From positions 1-64,000 of the forward strand of contig JBOGTC010000039.1 in assembly GCA_050692055.1 (NCBI GenBank): a stretch of 64,000 nucleotides of DNA, in the 5' to 3' direction. The position numbers and the translations under genes are program-made. Under the pieces are notes generated by a model. It worked only from the letters and a program-made list of their open reading frames with translations, was not told the origin of the DNA and did not search any database. Below, one piece after another: positions 56,392 through 64,000 of this stretch. This DNA comes from JBOGTC01 sp050692055. GTDB lineage: Bacteria > Chloroflexota > Limnocylindria > QHBO01. How positions within the stretch are numbered: the first letter of the stretch is position 1; each line of letters starts with the position of its first letter.

Positions 56392-57921
56392 TCAGGTCAG
56401 CCGCACCGACTCTCGGTGCTTCGGAAGGTACGGCTCCAGGTTCAGCTCGTCGCGAATACGTCTCGCGAACGCCTCGGCGGCCTCCGGATCGCCATGGACC
56501 ACGAAGACCTTCTTCGGCCGGCCGTTGCTCGCCGCGCCGTTGCTCGCGGCGCCGTTGCCGGCGCGACCGAAGTGGGCGAGCCACGCCTCGAGCTCTCGCT
56601 GGTCGGCGTGGGCGCTGAAGCCGCTGATGGACCGCACGCGACAGCGGACCGGGATCTCCTGGCCATCGATGCGCGCCGTCCCACCGCCGTCCTGGAGATG
56701 GCGCCCCAGCGTCCCCTCCCCCTGATAGCCGATGAACAGCAGCGTGCACTTCGGATCGGGCAGGAAGTCCTTGAGATGGTGCAGGATCCGGCCGCCGGTG
56801 AGCATCCCGGACGAGGCGACGACCATGATCGGACGCTGGGCATGGCGGATGGCCTTCGACTGCTCGACGCTATCGGTGAACTCCTGGCCCGGATACTCGA
56901 GCGGCGAGTCGCCGGACTCGAGCAGCGCGCGCGTCTCGGAGTCGTAGTCCTCGGGATGGTCGTGGTAGACGCGCGTCGCCCGGGACGCCATGGGCGAGTC
57001 GAGGAAGAGCGGCAGGCGTGGGATGCGGCCCTCCCGCACGAGATCATCGAGCACCCAGATCACCTCCTGGGTGCGGCCGATGGCGAACGACGGCACCAGC
57101 AGCACGCCCTCATCGTCGGCCACCTCGCCGATGGCCGCCACCAGCTCCGCGATGGCCTCGTGGCGCGGGGCGTGCTCGCGGTTGCCGTAGGTGGACTCGA
57201 CCACCACATGGTCGGCGTGGGTGATCGTCGCCGGATCGCGCAGGATCGGCGTGTCGTCGCGGCCCAGGTCGCCGGAGAAGACGATCGTCGTCGCGGCGTC
57301 TCCATCCGTCACGCGCAGCTCGATGATCGCCGAGCCCAGGATGTGGCCCGCGTCGTGGAAGACGGCCGTGACGCCATCGCTGATCTCCACCTCGCTGCCG
57401 TAGTCGGCGCCTCGCACCTGGCGCATCGTCTGGTCGACATCGGCCTCGACGTACAGCGGCTCGCGCGTCTCGGTGCGGCCCTCGGGTCGCGCCCTGCGCA
57501 GTCGTTCGGGCATCTCCTCGTCATCGTGTTCCATTGCCGCCTCCTCACCCGCTCCCTCCGCGGCCTGCTCGGGATGGCGTCGTCGCCAGCGCTCGGCGAA
57601 CTCGACCTGCAACTTGGCCGAGTCGCGCAGCACGATCTCGCCGAGGTCGATCGTCCCGTGCGTGGCATGGATCGGCCCCGGATAGCCGGCCTTCACGAGC
57701 GCCGGGACGCGGCCGCAGTGGTCGAGGTGGGCGTGCGTCAGGAGCACGGCGTCGAGCTTGCTGGCCTCGAAGGCGAACGGCAGCCGGTTGCGCGCCACTT
57801 CCTCCGGCGAGCCCTGGAACATCCCGCACTCGACCAGGACGCGGCGCTCGCCCGCGGTGACCAGGAACTGCGAGCCGGTGACGCAGCCGACAGCGCCCAG
57901 GAACTGAATCTCGATGGCCAT
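56392..57921 (-). CDS. MBL-fold/beta-CASP RNA exo- or endonuclease
   Basis: 509 residues. Zinc site HAHLDH at 63-68, HDAGHILGSA and FSGDLGRDDTP of the metallo-beta-lactamase part, VVESTYGNREH, the beta-CASP domain (about 240-400, with DSPMASRATRVY and ASSGMLTGGRILHHL) and GFSAHADQ plus VHGDPEAAEAF at the C-terminus. Very like TTHA0252/YSH1-type RNA nucleases. An acidic insertion (about 110-150) is longer than usual. ATG 57921 is used; the ligase is divergent. Confidence 0.92.
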   Translation of the reverse strand: MAIEIQFLGAVGCVTGSQFLVTAGERRVLVECGMFQGSPEEVARNRLPFAFEASKLDAVLLTHAHLDHCGRVPALVKAGYPGPIHATHGTIDLGEIVLRDSAKLQVEFAERWRRRHPEQAAEGAGEEAAMEHDDEEMPERLRRARPEGRTETREPLYVEADVDQTMRQVRGADYGSEVEISDGVTAVFHDAGHILGSAIIELRVTDGDAATTIVFSGDLGRDDTPILRDPATITHADHVVVESTYGNREHAPRHEAIAELVAAIGEVADDEGVLLVPSFAIGRTQEVIWVLDDLVREGRIPRLPLFLDSPMASRATRVYHDHPEDYDSETRALLESGDSPLEYPGQEFTDSVEQSKAIRHAQRPIMVVASSGMLTGGRILHHLKDFLPDPKCTLLFIGYQGEGTLGRHLQDGGGTARIDGQEIPVRCRVRSISGFSAHADQRELEAWLAHFGRAGNGAASNGAASNGRPKKVFVVHGDPEAAEAFARRIRDELNLEPYLPKHRESVRLT

Positions 57922-57956
57922 GGCCCGAGTATGGCCGACGGGCACGGCAGGCCGCG

Positions 57957-57962
57957 TATGAT
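57957..57962 (+). promoter_or_regulatory. leaderless-type -10 box (TATGAT) of the DNA ligase gene
   Basis: TATGAT, seven bases before ATG 57970. It rules out ATG 57958, which overlaps the box. Confidence 0.55.
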
Positions 57963-57969
57963 CGGCGCC

Positions 57970-59061
57970 ATGGCCTTCCCCGTCGAGCCGCCCGTCGAGC
58001 CGATGCTCGCCAAGCCGGCCCCTGAGATCCCCGTAGGCGACGGTTGGTGCTACGAGCCGAAGTGGGACGGCTTCCGCGCCATCGTCTTCCGCGACCGCGA
58101 CGAGGTCTTCATCCAATCGCGGGACCTCAAGCCGCTGAACCGGTACTTCCCGGAGCTCGAGGCGCCACTGCGCGCGGTTGGCGGTCCGTCGGCACGCTTC
58201 GTCATCGATGGCGAGGTAGTGATCGCGCTGCCCGACGGCGGACTGGACTTTGACGCATTGCTGCTGCGCATCCATCCCGCCGCCTCGCGCGTGGCGATGC
58301 TGGCCGAGCAGTCGCCCGCCTCGTTCGTCGCCTTTGACTGCCTGGCCGATGGCGCCGACGACCTCCGCGCCGCTCCCTTCACCGACCGCCGGCGCCGCCT
58401 GGCGGCGCTGCTTGTGGAGCCGCCGGCATCGGTCCGTCTGACGCCGATGACGTCAGACCCATCGCTTGCGCGCCACTGGTTCGACGTCTTCGAGGGCGCC
58501 GGGCTGGATGGCGTGATCGGCAAGCGCTCCACCTCGCCGTATCTCGCCGCCAAGCGCGAAATGGCCAAGATCAAGCACCTGCGCACCGCGGACTGCGTGG
58601 TGGCCGGCTTCCGCTGGCACAAGAACGGGCCCGGCACGCTCGTCGGCTCCCTGCTGCTTGGGCTGTTCAACGCCGCTGGCCAGTTGCAGCACGTGGGCGT
58701 CACCTCGTCGTTCACCGTGGACAGGCGCCGCGAGCTGGTGGCCTTCCTCGAGCCCTACCGGCGGGACGCCCTTGACGGTCATCCGTGGAGGGACTGGGCC
58801 GAAGCCGAGGCGGCCGCGGCGGCGGACGGGCGACGGCTTCCCGGCGCCACGTCGCGCTGGAACCGTGGCAAGGACCTCTCCTGGGAGGCCGTGCGGCCGG
58901 AGCTCGTGTGCGAGGTCGCCTTCGACCACCTGCAGGGCGACCGGTTCCGCCATGCGGCCACCTTCAAGCGCTGGCGCCCCGACCGCTCCCCGGAGTCCTG
59001 TCGCTACGACCAGCTGGCCGAGACGCCGCCGGCGCTGCTGGCCGACCTGTTCGCATCGTAG
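57970..59061 (+). CDS. ATP-dependent DNA ligase (LigC/LigD-ligase type)
   Basis: 363 residues. Nucleotidyltransferase motifs: I KWDGFR with the adenylated Lys, III FVIDGEVV, IIIa FVAFDCL, IV GLDGVIGKR and V KIKHL; an OB-fold C-terminus with KRWRPDRSPESC. Normal size for a LigC- or LigD-like ligase without polymerase domain. The primase-polymerase is a separate gene at 60872, so LigD seems split. No Ku gene in the window. The start follows the TATGAT box. Confidence 0.93.
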   Translation: MAFPVEPPVEPMLAKPAPEIPVGDGWCYEPKWDGFRAIVFRDRDEVFIQSRDLKPLNRYFPELEAPLRAVGGPSARFVIDGEVVIALPDGGLDFDALLLRIHPAASRVAMLAEQSPASFVAFDCLADGADDLRAAPFTDRRRRLAALLVEPPASVRLTPMTSDPSLARHWFDVFEGAGLDGVIGKRSTSPYLAAKREMAKIKHLRTADCVVAGFRWHKNGPGTLVGSLLLGLFNAAGQLQHVGVTSSFTVDRRRELVAFLEPYRRDALDGHPWRDWAEAEAAAAADGRRLPGATSRWNRGKDLSWEAVRPELVCEVAFDHLQGDRFRHAATFKRWRPDRSPESCRYDQLAETPPALLADLFAS

Positions 59062-59123
59062 GTCGATGCGGCGCCGCCCGGCAGTGGCCGGCGTCTGGGC
59101 GACGGCGTTGGGCGATAGCGCGT

Positions 59124-59129
59124 TACACT
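59124..59129 (+). promoter_or_regulatory. -10 box (TACACT) of the DUF885 gene
   Basis: TACACT with a leader of about 43 bases; the ribosome site AGGAGGA is at 59164-59170, eight bases before the GTG start. Confidence 0.45.
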
Positions 59130-59178
59130 GGCCCCGCCGCCCGCTTCCCTGACATCCTGCATCAGGAGGAGACCGACC

Positions 59179-60870
59179 GTGTCCGTCGCCGCGAACCCGA
59201 ACACCGCCGTCGACGACCTCGCCGACCGCTTCTGGCAGAGCGTCCTGGAGCGCGACCCGCTGTGGGCCACGATCCTCGGCGACGAGCGCTGGGACGACCG
59301 GCTGCCTGACCTCGGCCCCGATGGACGAGCGGCCGACGAGGTCGCCTATCGACGGACGCTCGAGGAGGCGCAAGCCATCCCAGCCGGCGGCCTGGACCCC
59401 GAGCAGACCATCACCCGCGACCTGCTGGTGATCGTGTGCGAGAACCACCTCGAGGCGCTCGACCAGAAGCAGTACCAGCTCGCCGTCGACCACATGGCCG
59501 GCCCCCAGACCTGGCCCGCCGAGATTGCGCAGTACCAGCGCGCGGATACGCCCGAGCGGCTCGAGCGGCTGCTGACCCGCTACCGTGCGTTCTCGACCAC
59601 GATCGAGCAGTACATCGGCACGTTGGCGGAGGGCGTCGCAGACGGACGAACCTCGGCGGCCATGCCGGTGCGGCGAGCCATCGAGCAGATCGATCGCATG
59701 CTGGCCACGCCGGTGGAGGAGGCAGCCGCCGTGACGCTGGCGCAGGTCGATGATGCGGCCCGCGACCGGCTCATCGAGGCCACCCGCGATCACATCTACC
59801 CTGCCTGGCGGCACCTTCGCGACTACCTCGCCGACGAATACGAGGCCCGGGCCCGACCCGAGCCCGGCCTGTCGACCACGCCCGGTGGCGACGAGGCGTA
59901 TCGGCTCGCGATCCGGATGCAGACCACCGTGGCTACCACGGCCGAGGAGGTCCATGCTTTCGGCCTCGCGGACCTGGAGCACATCGAGGCCGAGAAGGAC
60001 GAGATTGCCCGACGGCTGGGCCACGCCGATCGATCGGCGCTGACGAGGGCACTGGCCGATGACGGCCAGAACCACACCGATGACCCCGCTGCCCTCGTCC
60101 GGCTCGCACAGCAACAGACCGATCGCGCCTACGGGGAGGCGCCGAAGTACTTCGGCCGGCTGCCGCGCGCGAACTGCATCGTCAAGGCCGTCGAGGCCTA
60201 CCGCGAGCAGGAGTCGCCGCCGGCGTTCTACATGCCGCCGTCGCTCGACGGCTCGCGCCAGGGCCAGTACTACATCAACACCTACCAGCCCTCGGAGCGC
60301 CAGCTGCACAAGATCGCGGCCATCACCTTCCACGAGGCAACGCCGGGGCACCACTTCCAGATCGCGATCGAGATGGAGCTGGCCGGGCTGCCCGCCTTCC
60401 GCACTCTGGGCGCCCGGATGGCGGGCGTAGCCTACGCCGAGGGCTGGGGCCTGTACTGCGAGCGGCTTGCCGACGAGATGGGCCTCTACGCCTCCGACGA
60501 GGAGCGCCTGGGCATGCTCGACGCGCAGTCCTTCCGCGCCGCGCGGCTCGTCGTCGACTCGGGGCTGCATGCCATGGGCTGGTCGCGGGAGCGCGCCATC
60601 GAGTTCATGCACGAGCGTGGATCGCTGCCCCCGGTCGACGCCGGCATCGAGGTCGACCGCTACACCGTCTGGGCTGGTCAGGCGCTCAGCTACAAGCTCG
60701 GCCAGCGCGAGATCGAGCGCGCCCGCCAGGAGGTGGCGGCCGCCATGGGCGACCGGTTCGACCTGCGTGCCTTCCACGACGAGGTGCTCGGCCACGGGAC
60801 GCTGCCGCTCGCCACCCTTCGCCGCGAGATCCCCGGCTGGGTGGAGGCAGCGGTCTCCGGCGCGTCATGA
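59179..60870 (+). CDS. DUF885 family putative metallopeptidase
   Basis: 563 residues from GTG 59179, start set by AGGAGGA at 59164-59170. Mostly helical, with HEATPGHHFQ at 385-394 (HExxxxHH, the family's zinc motif) and AYAEGWGLYCERLADEMG further on, and PAFYMPPSLDGSRQGQYYINTY before. DUF885 proteins are M3/M32-like putative carboxypeptidases or dipeptidases. No signal peptide, so cytoplasmic, while many relatives are lipoproteins. Convergent with the LigD polymerase, one base between stops. Confidence 0.88.
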   Translation: MSVAANPNTAVDDLADRFWQSVLERDPLWATILGDERWDDRLPDLGPDGRAADEVAYRRTLEEAQAIPAGGLDPEQTITRDLLVIVCENHLEALDQKQYQLAVDHMAGPQTWPAEIAQYQRADTPERLERLLTRYRAFSTTIEQYIGTLAEGVADGRTSAAMPVRRAIEQIDRMLATPVEEAAAVTLAQVDDAARDRLIEATRDHIYPAWRHLRDYLADEYEARARPEPGLSTTPGGDEAYRLAIRMQTTVATTAEEVHAFGLADLEHIEAEKDEIARRLGHADRSALTRALADDGQNHTDDPAALVRLAQQQTDRAYGEAPKYFGRLPRANCIVKAVEAYREQESPPAFYMPPSLDGSRQGQYYINTYQPSERQLHKIAAITFHEATPGHHFQIAIEMELAGLPAFRTLGARMAGVAYAEGWGLYCERLADEMGLYASDEERLGMLDAQSFRAARLVVDSGLHAMGWSRERAIEFMHERGSLPPVDAGIEVDRYTVWAGQALSYKLGQREIERARQEVAAAMGDRFDLRAFHDEVLGHGTLPLATLRREIPGWVEAAVSGAS

Positions 60871-60871
60871 G

Positions 60872-62269
60872 TCAGCCGCCGGACTCGCCCTCCCACGGGT
60901 CGTAGTCGGGGTCGGGGGGTTCGGCGGCGGGACGCAGCTTCTCCGGCACGTTGCGCAGGTTGACGCGCACCCGCCACCAGACGGTGGAGCGGCCGCGCAT
61001 CGCATCGACCAGCACGTCCTCGGGATCGCGAACGTGCTCGGCCGCCTCCGGGTGGCGTGCGCGCCACCGGTCCAGCCCGGCGAGGGCGTCCGCCTTGTCG
61101 GCCGCCTGGGCGATCACCAGCAGTGGCTGCGTCGATCGGCGCCGACCGGTGGGCGAGACGGTGCCGTCTTCCCGCCGCAACGACGCCGATGGACGAGGCG
61201 GGGCCACCGAGCCGAGGCGTCCACGCGGGGCGGAGGGATCCGTGGGCGGTCGCGAATCGGCCGGAGGGATCCGGCGCTTCGAGGGCTGGACGCGTGGCGG
61301 CTCCCCGGCCTGCTTGGCGTAGTGCGGCGGCCAGGGCGCATCGCCCTCTCCCTCCGCCTCGTGGCGCGCCACCAGCTCGAGCAGCGGATCCAGCGAGAAC
61401 GCCTGCTCATCGATGCCGGCGCCGACCTCGCCCAGCCGCTCGACACGTGGCGGGACGGTGGCTACGGTGAAGTCCTCGAGCTCCGCGTCGGGCACCTCCT
61501 CCCACGTCAGCGGGGCTGCGACGCGCGCATCGGGCACCGGCCGCACCGAGTACGCCGACGCCACCGTCCGATCCTTGGCGTTCTGGTTGTAGTCGATGAA
61601 GACGCCGTGCCGCTCCTCCTTCCACCACTTGGACGTCGCGAGCGAGGGCGCCCGCCGCTCGACCTCGCGGGCGAGCGCCAGCGCCGCACGCCGCACGTCG
61701 CCGAAGCCCCAGCGCGGCGCGATCCGCACGTATACGTGCATGCCGCGTGAGCCGGACGTCTTCGGCCACCCGACAAGCCCCAGCTCGGAGAGCACATCGC
61801 GCACGGCGAGGGCCACGCGGCGCACGTCATCCCAGCCGACCCCCGGCCCCGGATCGAGATCGACGCGCAGCTCGTCAGGATGCTCGAGGTCGCCGGAGCG
61901 CACGGGATGCGGGTTGAGGTCGATGCATCCGAGGTTCACGATCCAGGCCAGGGCGGCGGCGTTGTCGACCACGACCTCGTCGGCGGTGCGGCCGGACGGG
62001 AACGACAGCTCGACCGTGCGGACGAACGGCGGAAGCTTCGCCGGAGCCCGCTTCTGGAAGAAGAACTCGCCAGCGGCTCCGTTCACGAAGCGCTTGAGCG
62101 CCATCGGCCGGTCGCGAACGCCGCGCAGCGCGCCATCGGCGACGGCGAGGTAATAGCGCACGAGATCGAGCTTGGTGATTCCCGCATCGGCGAAGAAGAT
62201 CTTGCCGGGGTTGCTCAGCGTGACCTCGTGCCCGTCCAGGCTGAGCGTCTCCGACTCGGCGCGCGGCAT
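60872..62269 (-). CDS. LigD-type DNA primase-polymerase domain protein
   Basis: 465 residues. LigD polymerase domain (about 1-290): TLSNPGKIFF, NLGCIDLNPHPVR, catalytic RVDLDPG (Asp-x-Asp), KTSGSRGMHVYVRI with the conserved Ser-Arg-Gly-His, and FIDYNQNAKDRTVASAYSVRP. A Pro/Arg-rich linker (about 320-400) leads to a C-terminal acidic segment of unknown fold. It fills gaps in non-homologous end joining, with the separate ligase at 57970. ATG 62269 fits a TACCCT box six bases upstream. Confidence 0.93.
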   Translation of the reverse strand: MPRAESETLSLDGHEVTLSNPGKIFFADAGITKLDLVRYYLAVADGALRGVRDRPMALKRFVNGAAGEFFFQKRAPAKLPPFVRTVELSFPSGRTADEVVVDNAAALAWIVNLGCIDLNPHPVRSGDLEHPDELRVDLDPGPGVGWDDVRRVALAVRDVLSELGLVGWPKTSGSRGMHVYVRIAPRWGFGDVRRAALALAREVERRAPSLATSKWWKEERHGVFIDYNQNAKDRTVASAYSVRPVPDARVAAPLTWEEVPDAELEDFTVATVPPRVERLGEVGAGIDEQAFSLDPLLELVARHEAEGEGDAPWPPHYAKQAGEPPRVQPSKRRIPPADSRPPTDPSAPRGRLGSVAPPRPSASLRREDGTVSPTGRRRSTQPLLVIAQAADKADALAGLDRWRARHPEAAEHVRDPEDVLVDAMRGRSTVWWRVRVNLRNVPEKLRPAAEPPDPDYDPWEGESGG

Positions 62270-62275
62270 GCCATC

Positions 62276-62281
62276 AGGGTA
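62276..62281 (-). promoter_or_regulatory. leaderless-type -10 box (TACCCT) of the LigD polymerase gene
   Basis: Minus-strand TACCCT, six bases before ATG 62269; supports this start over upstream in-frame codons. Confidence 0.5.
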
Positions 62282-62342
62282 CCCTGCGCTCCAGCCGTCG
62301 TCTGACAGCGGCACGCGCCTTGCGGACCACCGACCGACACCG

Positions 62343-63386
62343 ATGATCGAACGAGCCAAGCGCCTGGCCGGCGACCTGGACCGATGGAGCCTGCGTCATC
62401 GCGCCGCGCGGGTGACGCGCCGCGCGGTGAGCGGCTTCCTGGCGCACGAGGCCCTGCAGTACGCGGGCAGCATGGCCTATTTCGGCGTCCTCTCGATCTT
62501 CCAGCTGCTCGTGCTCGCCGTGGTTGTCATCAGCTTCGTCGCCGGCGAGGGCGCCGGGCGCGCGTTCGTGCTCGACCAGGTGACCGCCGGATCGCCGATC
62601 GACCGCGAGACAGTGGCGGGCGTCATCGACGCGTCGATCGAGTCGCGCGGCCAGATCACGATCATCGGCCTTGCCTTCCTGCTGTGGAGCGGGCTCGGCG
62701 TGTTCTCGGCCCTCTCCGGCGGGATCGGGCGCGCGTTCGAGGCGGCGCCGCGGCGGGGACTCGTGAAGGACAAGCTCGTCGGGCTGTTACTGATGGGCCT
62801 CACCGGGCTGCTGGCGCTGGCCTCGCTCGTCATCGGCATCGTCACCGGCGTCCTCCAGCGCCTGGCCGACGATGCCATCGGCGGCCTGCCAGGGCAGGGG
62901 ATCGCGCTGAACGTCATCGGCTCCGTGGTCCCGATCATCCTGATCTTCTTCGCCTTCTGGATCATCTATCGCGTGGTCCCGAACCGCCCGGTCACGTTCG
63001 GCGAGGTCTGGCCGGGAGCAGTGGTGGCGGCGGCGCTGTGGACCATCCTGCGTTTCGGGTTCACCTACTACGCCACGAACGTCGCCGATTACGACTCCGC
63101 CTTTGGGCCCATTGCCACCGCCGTCACCCTGCTCGTCTTCCTGTACTTCGCGAGCGTCATCGTGCTGCTCGGGGCCGAGTTCGCGCGCGCCAACGCCCTC
63201 GACGACGAGCTCGCGGCTTCGCACGTCGCCGATCCGCGCCTGTTGCCGGTGGCCGCCGACTCGCCCGTCTCCGGCCCCGGCGAGCCGACCCGGAGGCGAG
63301 GCGGGCTGCCGCGCTGGGCATTCCTGGCAGGCGGCGCGCTCATCGGGCTCGTGGCGGGCAGGCTCACGAAGCGCGACGAGGAGTGA
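62343..63386 (+). CDS. YihY/BrkB family membrane protein
   Basis: 347 residues with six or so helices. The signature LQYAGSMAYFGVLSIFQLLV near the N-terminus, FWIIYRVVPNRPVTFGEVWPGAVVAAALWTILRFGFTYY and GPIATAVTLLVFLYFASVIVLLGAEFARAN are diagnostic. Function in the family is unclear (not RNase BN). A basic, Pro-rich tail with a last hydrophobic stretch ends it. ATG 62343 is the first start after the divergent LigD-polymerase promoter region. Confidence 0.9.
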   Translation: MIERAKRLAGDLDRWSLRHRAARVTRRAVSGFLAHEALQYAGSMAYFGVLSIFQLLVLAVVVISFVAGEGAGRAFVLDQVTAGSPIDRETVAGVIDASIESRGQITIIGLAFLLWSGLGVFSALSGGIGRAFEAAPRRGLVKDKLVGLLLMGLTGLLALASLVIGIVTGVLQRLADDAIGGLPGQGIALNVIGSVVPIILIFFAFWIIYRVVPNRPVTFGEVWPGAVVAAALWTILRFGFTYYATNVADYDSAFGPIATAVTLLVFLYFASVIVLLGAEFARANALDDELAASHVADPRLLPVAADSPVSGPGEPTRRRGGLPRWAFLAGGALIGLVAGRLTKRDEE

Positions 63387-63527
63387 GCTACCGTCAGAGC
63401 TGGCGCGGGAGTACAACGGTGTAGTACATTCGGCCCCGTTCCGCTGGCCGGCAGGATAGGTCAGCATCCTCCCGGACCTCTCGCTACGGGGCAAAGGGCA
63501 ATTGCATACCGAACGGATCACCGCCGT

Positions 63528-64000
63528 ATGAGGCGACGATCCCATCTGGCCGCCTGGTTCGTCGCCCTGTTGATGGTCAGCTGGAGCGTCGTGACAACCG
63601 AACCCCGCGGCCTGGCCCTTGCCGCGGACCCGGAAGCGGAGCTCGCGCGCACCCGGGAACTGCTGGCCGACGCAAGGTCGACGCACCAGTCGCTTCAGGC
63701 TGAGCTGAATCAGCAGCGCGCCGAGCTGGCTCAGCTGCAGCGCCGCTCGGCCGACCTGGATGCGCAGCTCGACCTCGCCAGGGCGGAGCTCGCCGCCGTC
63801 ACCGCCGAGCACGATCGCGTGGGGGGGCTGCTCGAGCAGGTTCGCGTCGAGATCACCGAGATCGAGGCCCACCTCGCCGAGCTCCACGCGCAGATCGACG
63901 CGCTCGACGCTCAGCTGCTCGAGGTCGCCAACGACATCCGCCGCCGCAGCGCCGATCTCGAGGACCGCGAGGCGCTGCTGCAGGACCATCTCCGCGCGGC
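63528..64000 (+). CDS. exported coiled-coil protein, partial at the window end
   Basis: 157 codons visible, no stop. A basic start (MRRRSHLAAW) and hydrophobic helix form a signal peptide ending near ALAAD; the rest is a long heptad-rich coiled coil (QSLQAELNQQRAELAQLQRR onward, no proline). This is the N-terminal layout of CwlO/PcsB/EnvC-like cell-wall hydrolases or their activators; the catalytic part would be beyond the edge. TACATT at 63425 is a possible -10. 63387-63527 contains no other gene. Confidence 0.65.
   Translation, partial: MRRRSHLAAWFVALLMVSWSVVTTEPRGLALAADPEAELARTRELLADARSTHQSLQAELNQQRAELAQLQRRSADLDAQLDLARAELAAVTAEHDRVGGLLEQVRVEITEIEAHLAELHAQIDALDAQLLEVANDIRRRSADLEDREALLQDHLRA

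Noticed and set aside
56245..57957. N-terminal half of the 938-codon frame ending in the DNA ligase
   Set aside because: It runs antisense through the beta-CASP nuclease gene; the ligase starts at 57970 after its own -10 box.
63387..63527. c-di-AMP or c-di-GMP riboswitch before the cell-wall-type gene
   Set aside because: I looked for the conserved core sequences of these riboswitches and did not find them.
62787..63989. 400-codon minus-strand frame at the end of the window
   Set aside because: Opposite YihY and the exported coiled-coil gene; no family motif, composition of an antisense frame.

Overview
The window is GC-rich (roughly 70 percent by eye), densely coded DNA of a free-living bacterium. 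F420-type LLM oxidoreductase, MMPL transporter, PspC-histidine kinase, a split LigD (ligase and polymerase as separate genes), Lhr helicase, a fused two-ATPase ECF transporter and a GT4 glycogen-synthase-like enzyme together suggest a Chloroflexota lineage or a related Actinomycetota-like one; this is inference from gene content, as there is no rRNA or marker gene here. Short ATGA/GTGA overlaps between co-directional genes are very common. About ten genes carry a TANNNT hexamer only 5-8 bases before the start codon, which indicates leaderless mRNAs; others have strong GGAGG sites.

Layout. 0.4-8 kb: S9 peptidase, double-ACT protein, an MFS-GDPD pair and a divergent MMPL exporter with a likely TetR-type operator, then a cupredoxin relic. 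8.4-15.2 kb: small protein plus zincin, LLM oxidoreductase, CoA-transferase, a PspC envelope-stress cluster (PspC proteins, PspC-kinase, LuxR regulator) and tRNA-Gly(UCC). 15.3-21.7 kb: ECF sigma with a propeller-bearing anti-sigma factor; a co-directional set of frameshifted formylglycine-generating enzyme, galT, galK and an M24-like protein. 22-30 kb: flavin amine oxidase, beta-propeller gene divergent from soxR, a cluster of very small proteins and relics, YpfJ-like metallopeptidase, and a GAF-histidine kinase with its receiver. 30-35.4 kb: esterase and a c-di-GMP operon (GAF-GAF-GGDEF cyclase overlapping a PAS-PAS-EAL phosphodiesterase). 35.4-47.3 kb: YHS protein and CopA with a CsoR-type operator, receiver, glycosyltransferase, LuxR-VOC fusion, ABC exporter, Tat-lipoprotein amidohydrolase, PRC-barrel protein and an alpha/beta hydrolase-adenylate cyclase fusion. 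This 12-kb stretch also carries four copies of a non-coding repeat with inverted ends that I do not recognise. 47.4-64 kb: Lhr helicase, a gap with degenerate 60-bp repeats and paired DnaA boxes, an ECF transporter operon headed by a SAM hydrolase-like gene, beta-CASP nuclease, ATP-dependent DNA ligase, DUF885 protein, LigD-type polymerase, YihY protein and the start of an exported coiled-coil protein.

The most interesting unexplained feature is the dispersed repeat: an 87-88 bp module, with or without a 50-bp extension, all bounded by GTCGCCAGATTCATGCC-like ends. Next come the leaderless-promoter pattern with tiny leader ORFs coupled to downstream genes, and the homopolymer frameshift in the formylglycine-generating enzyme.
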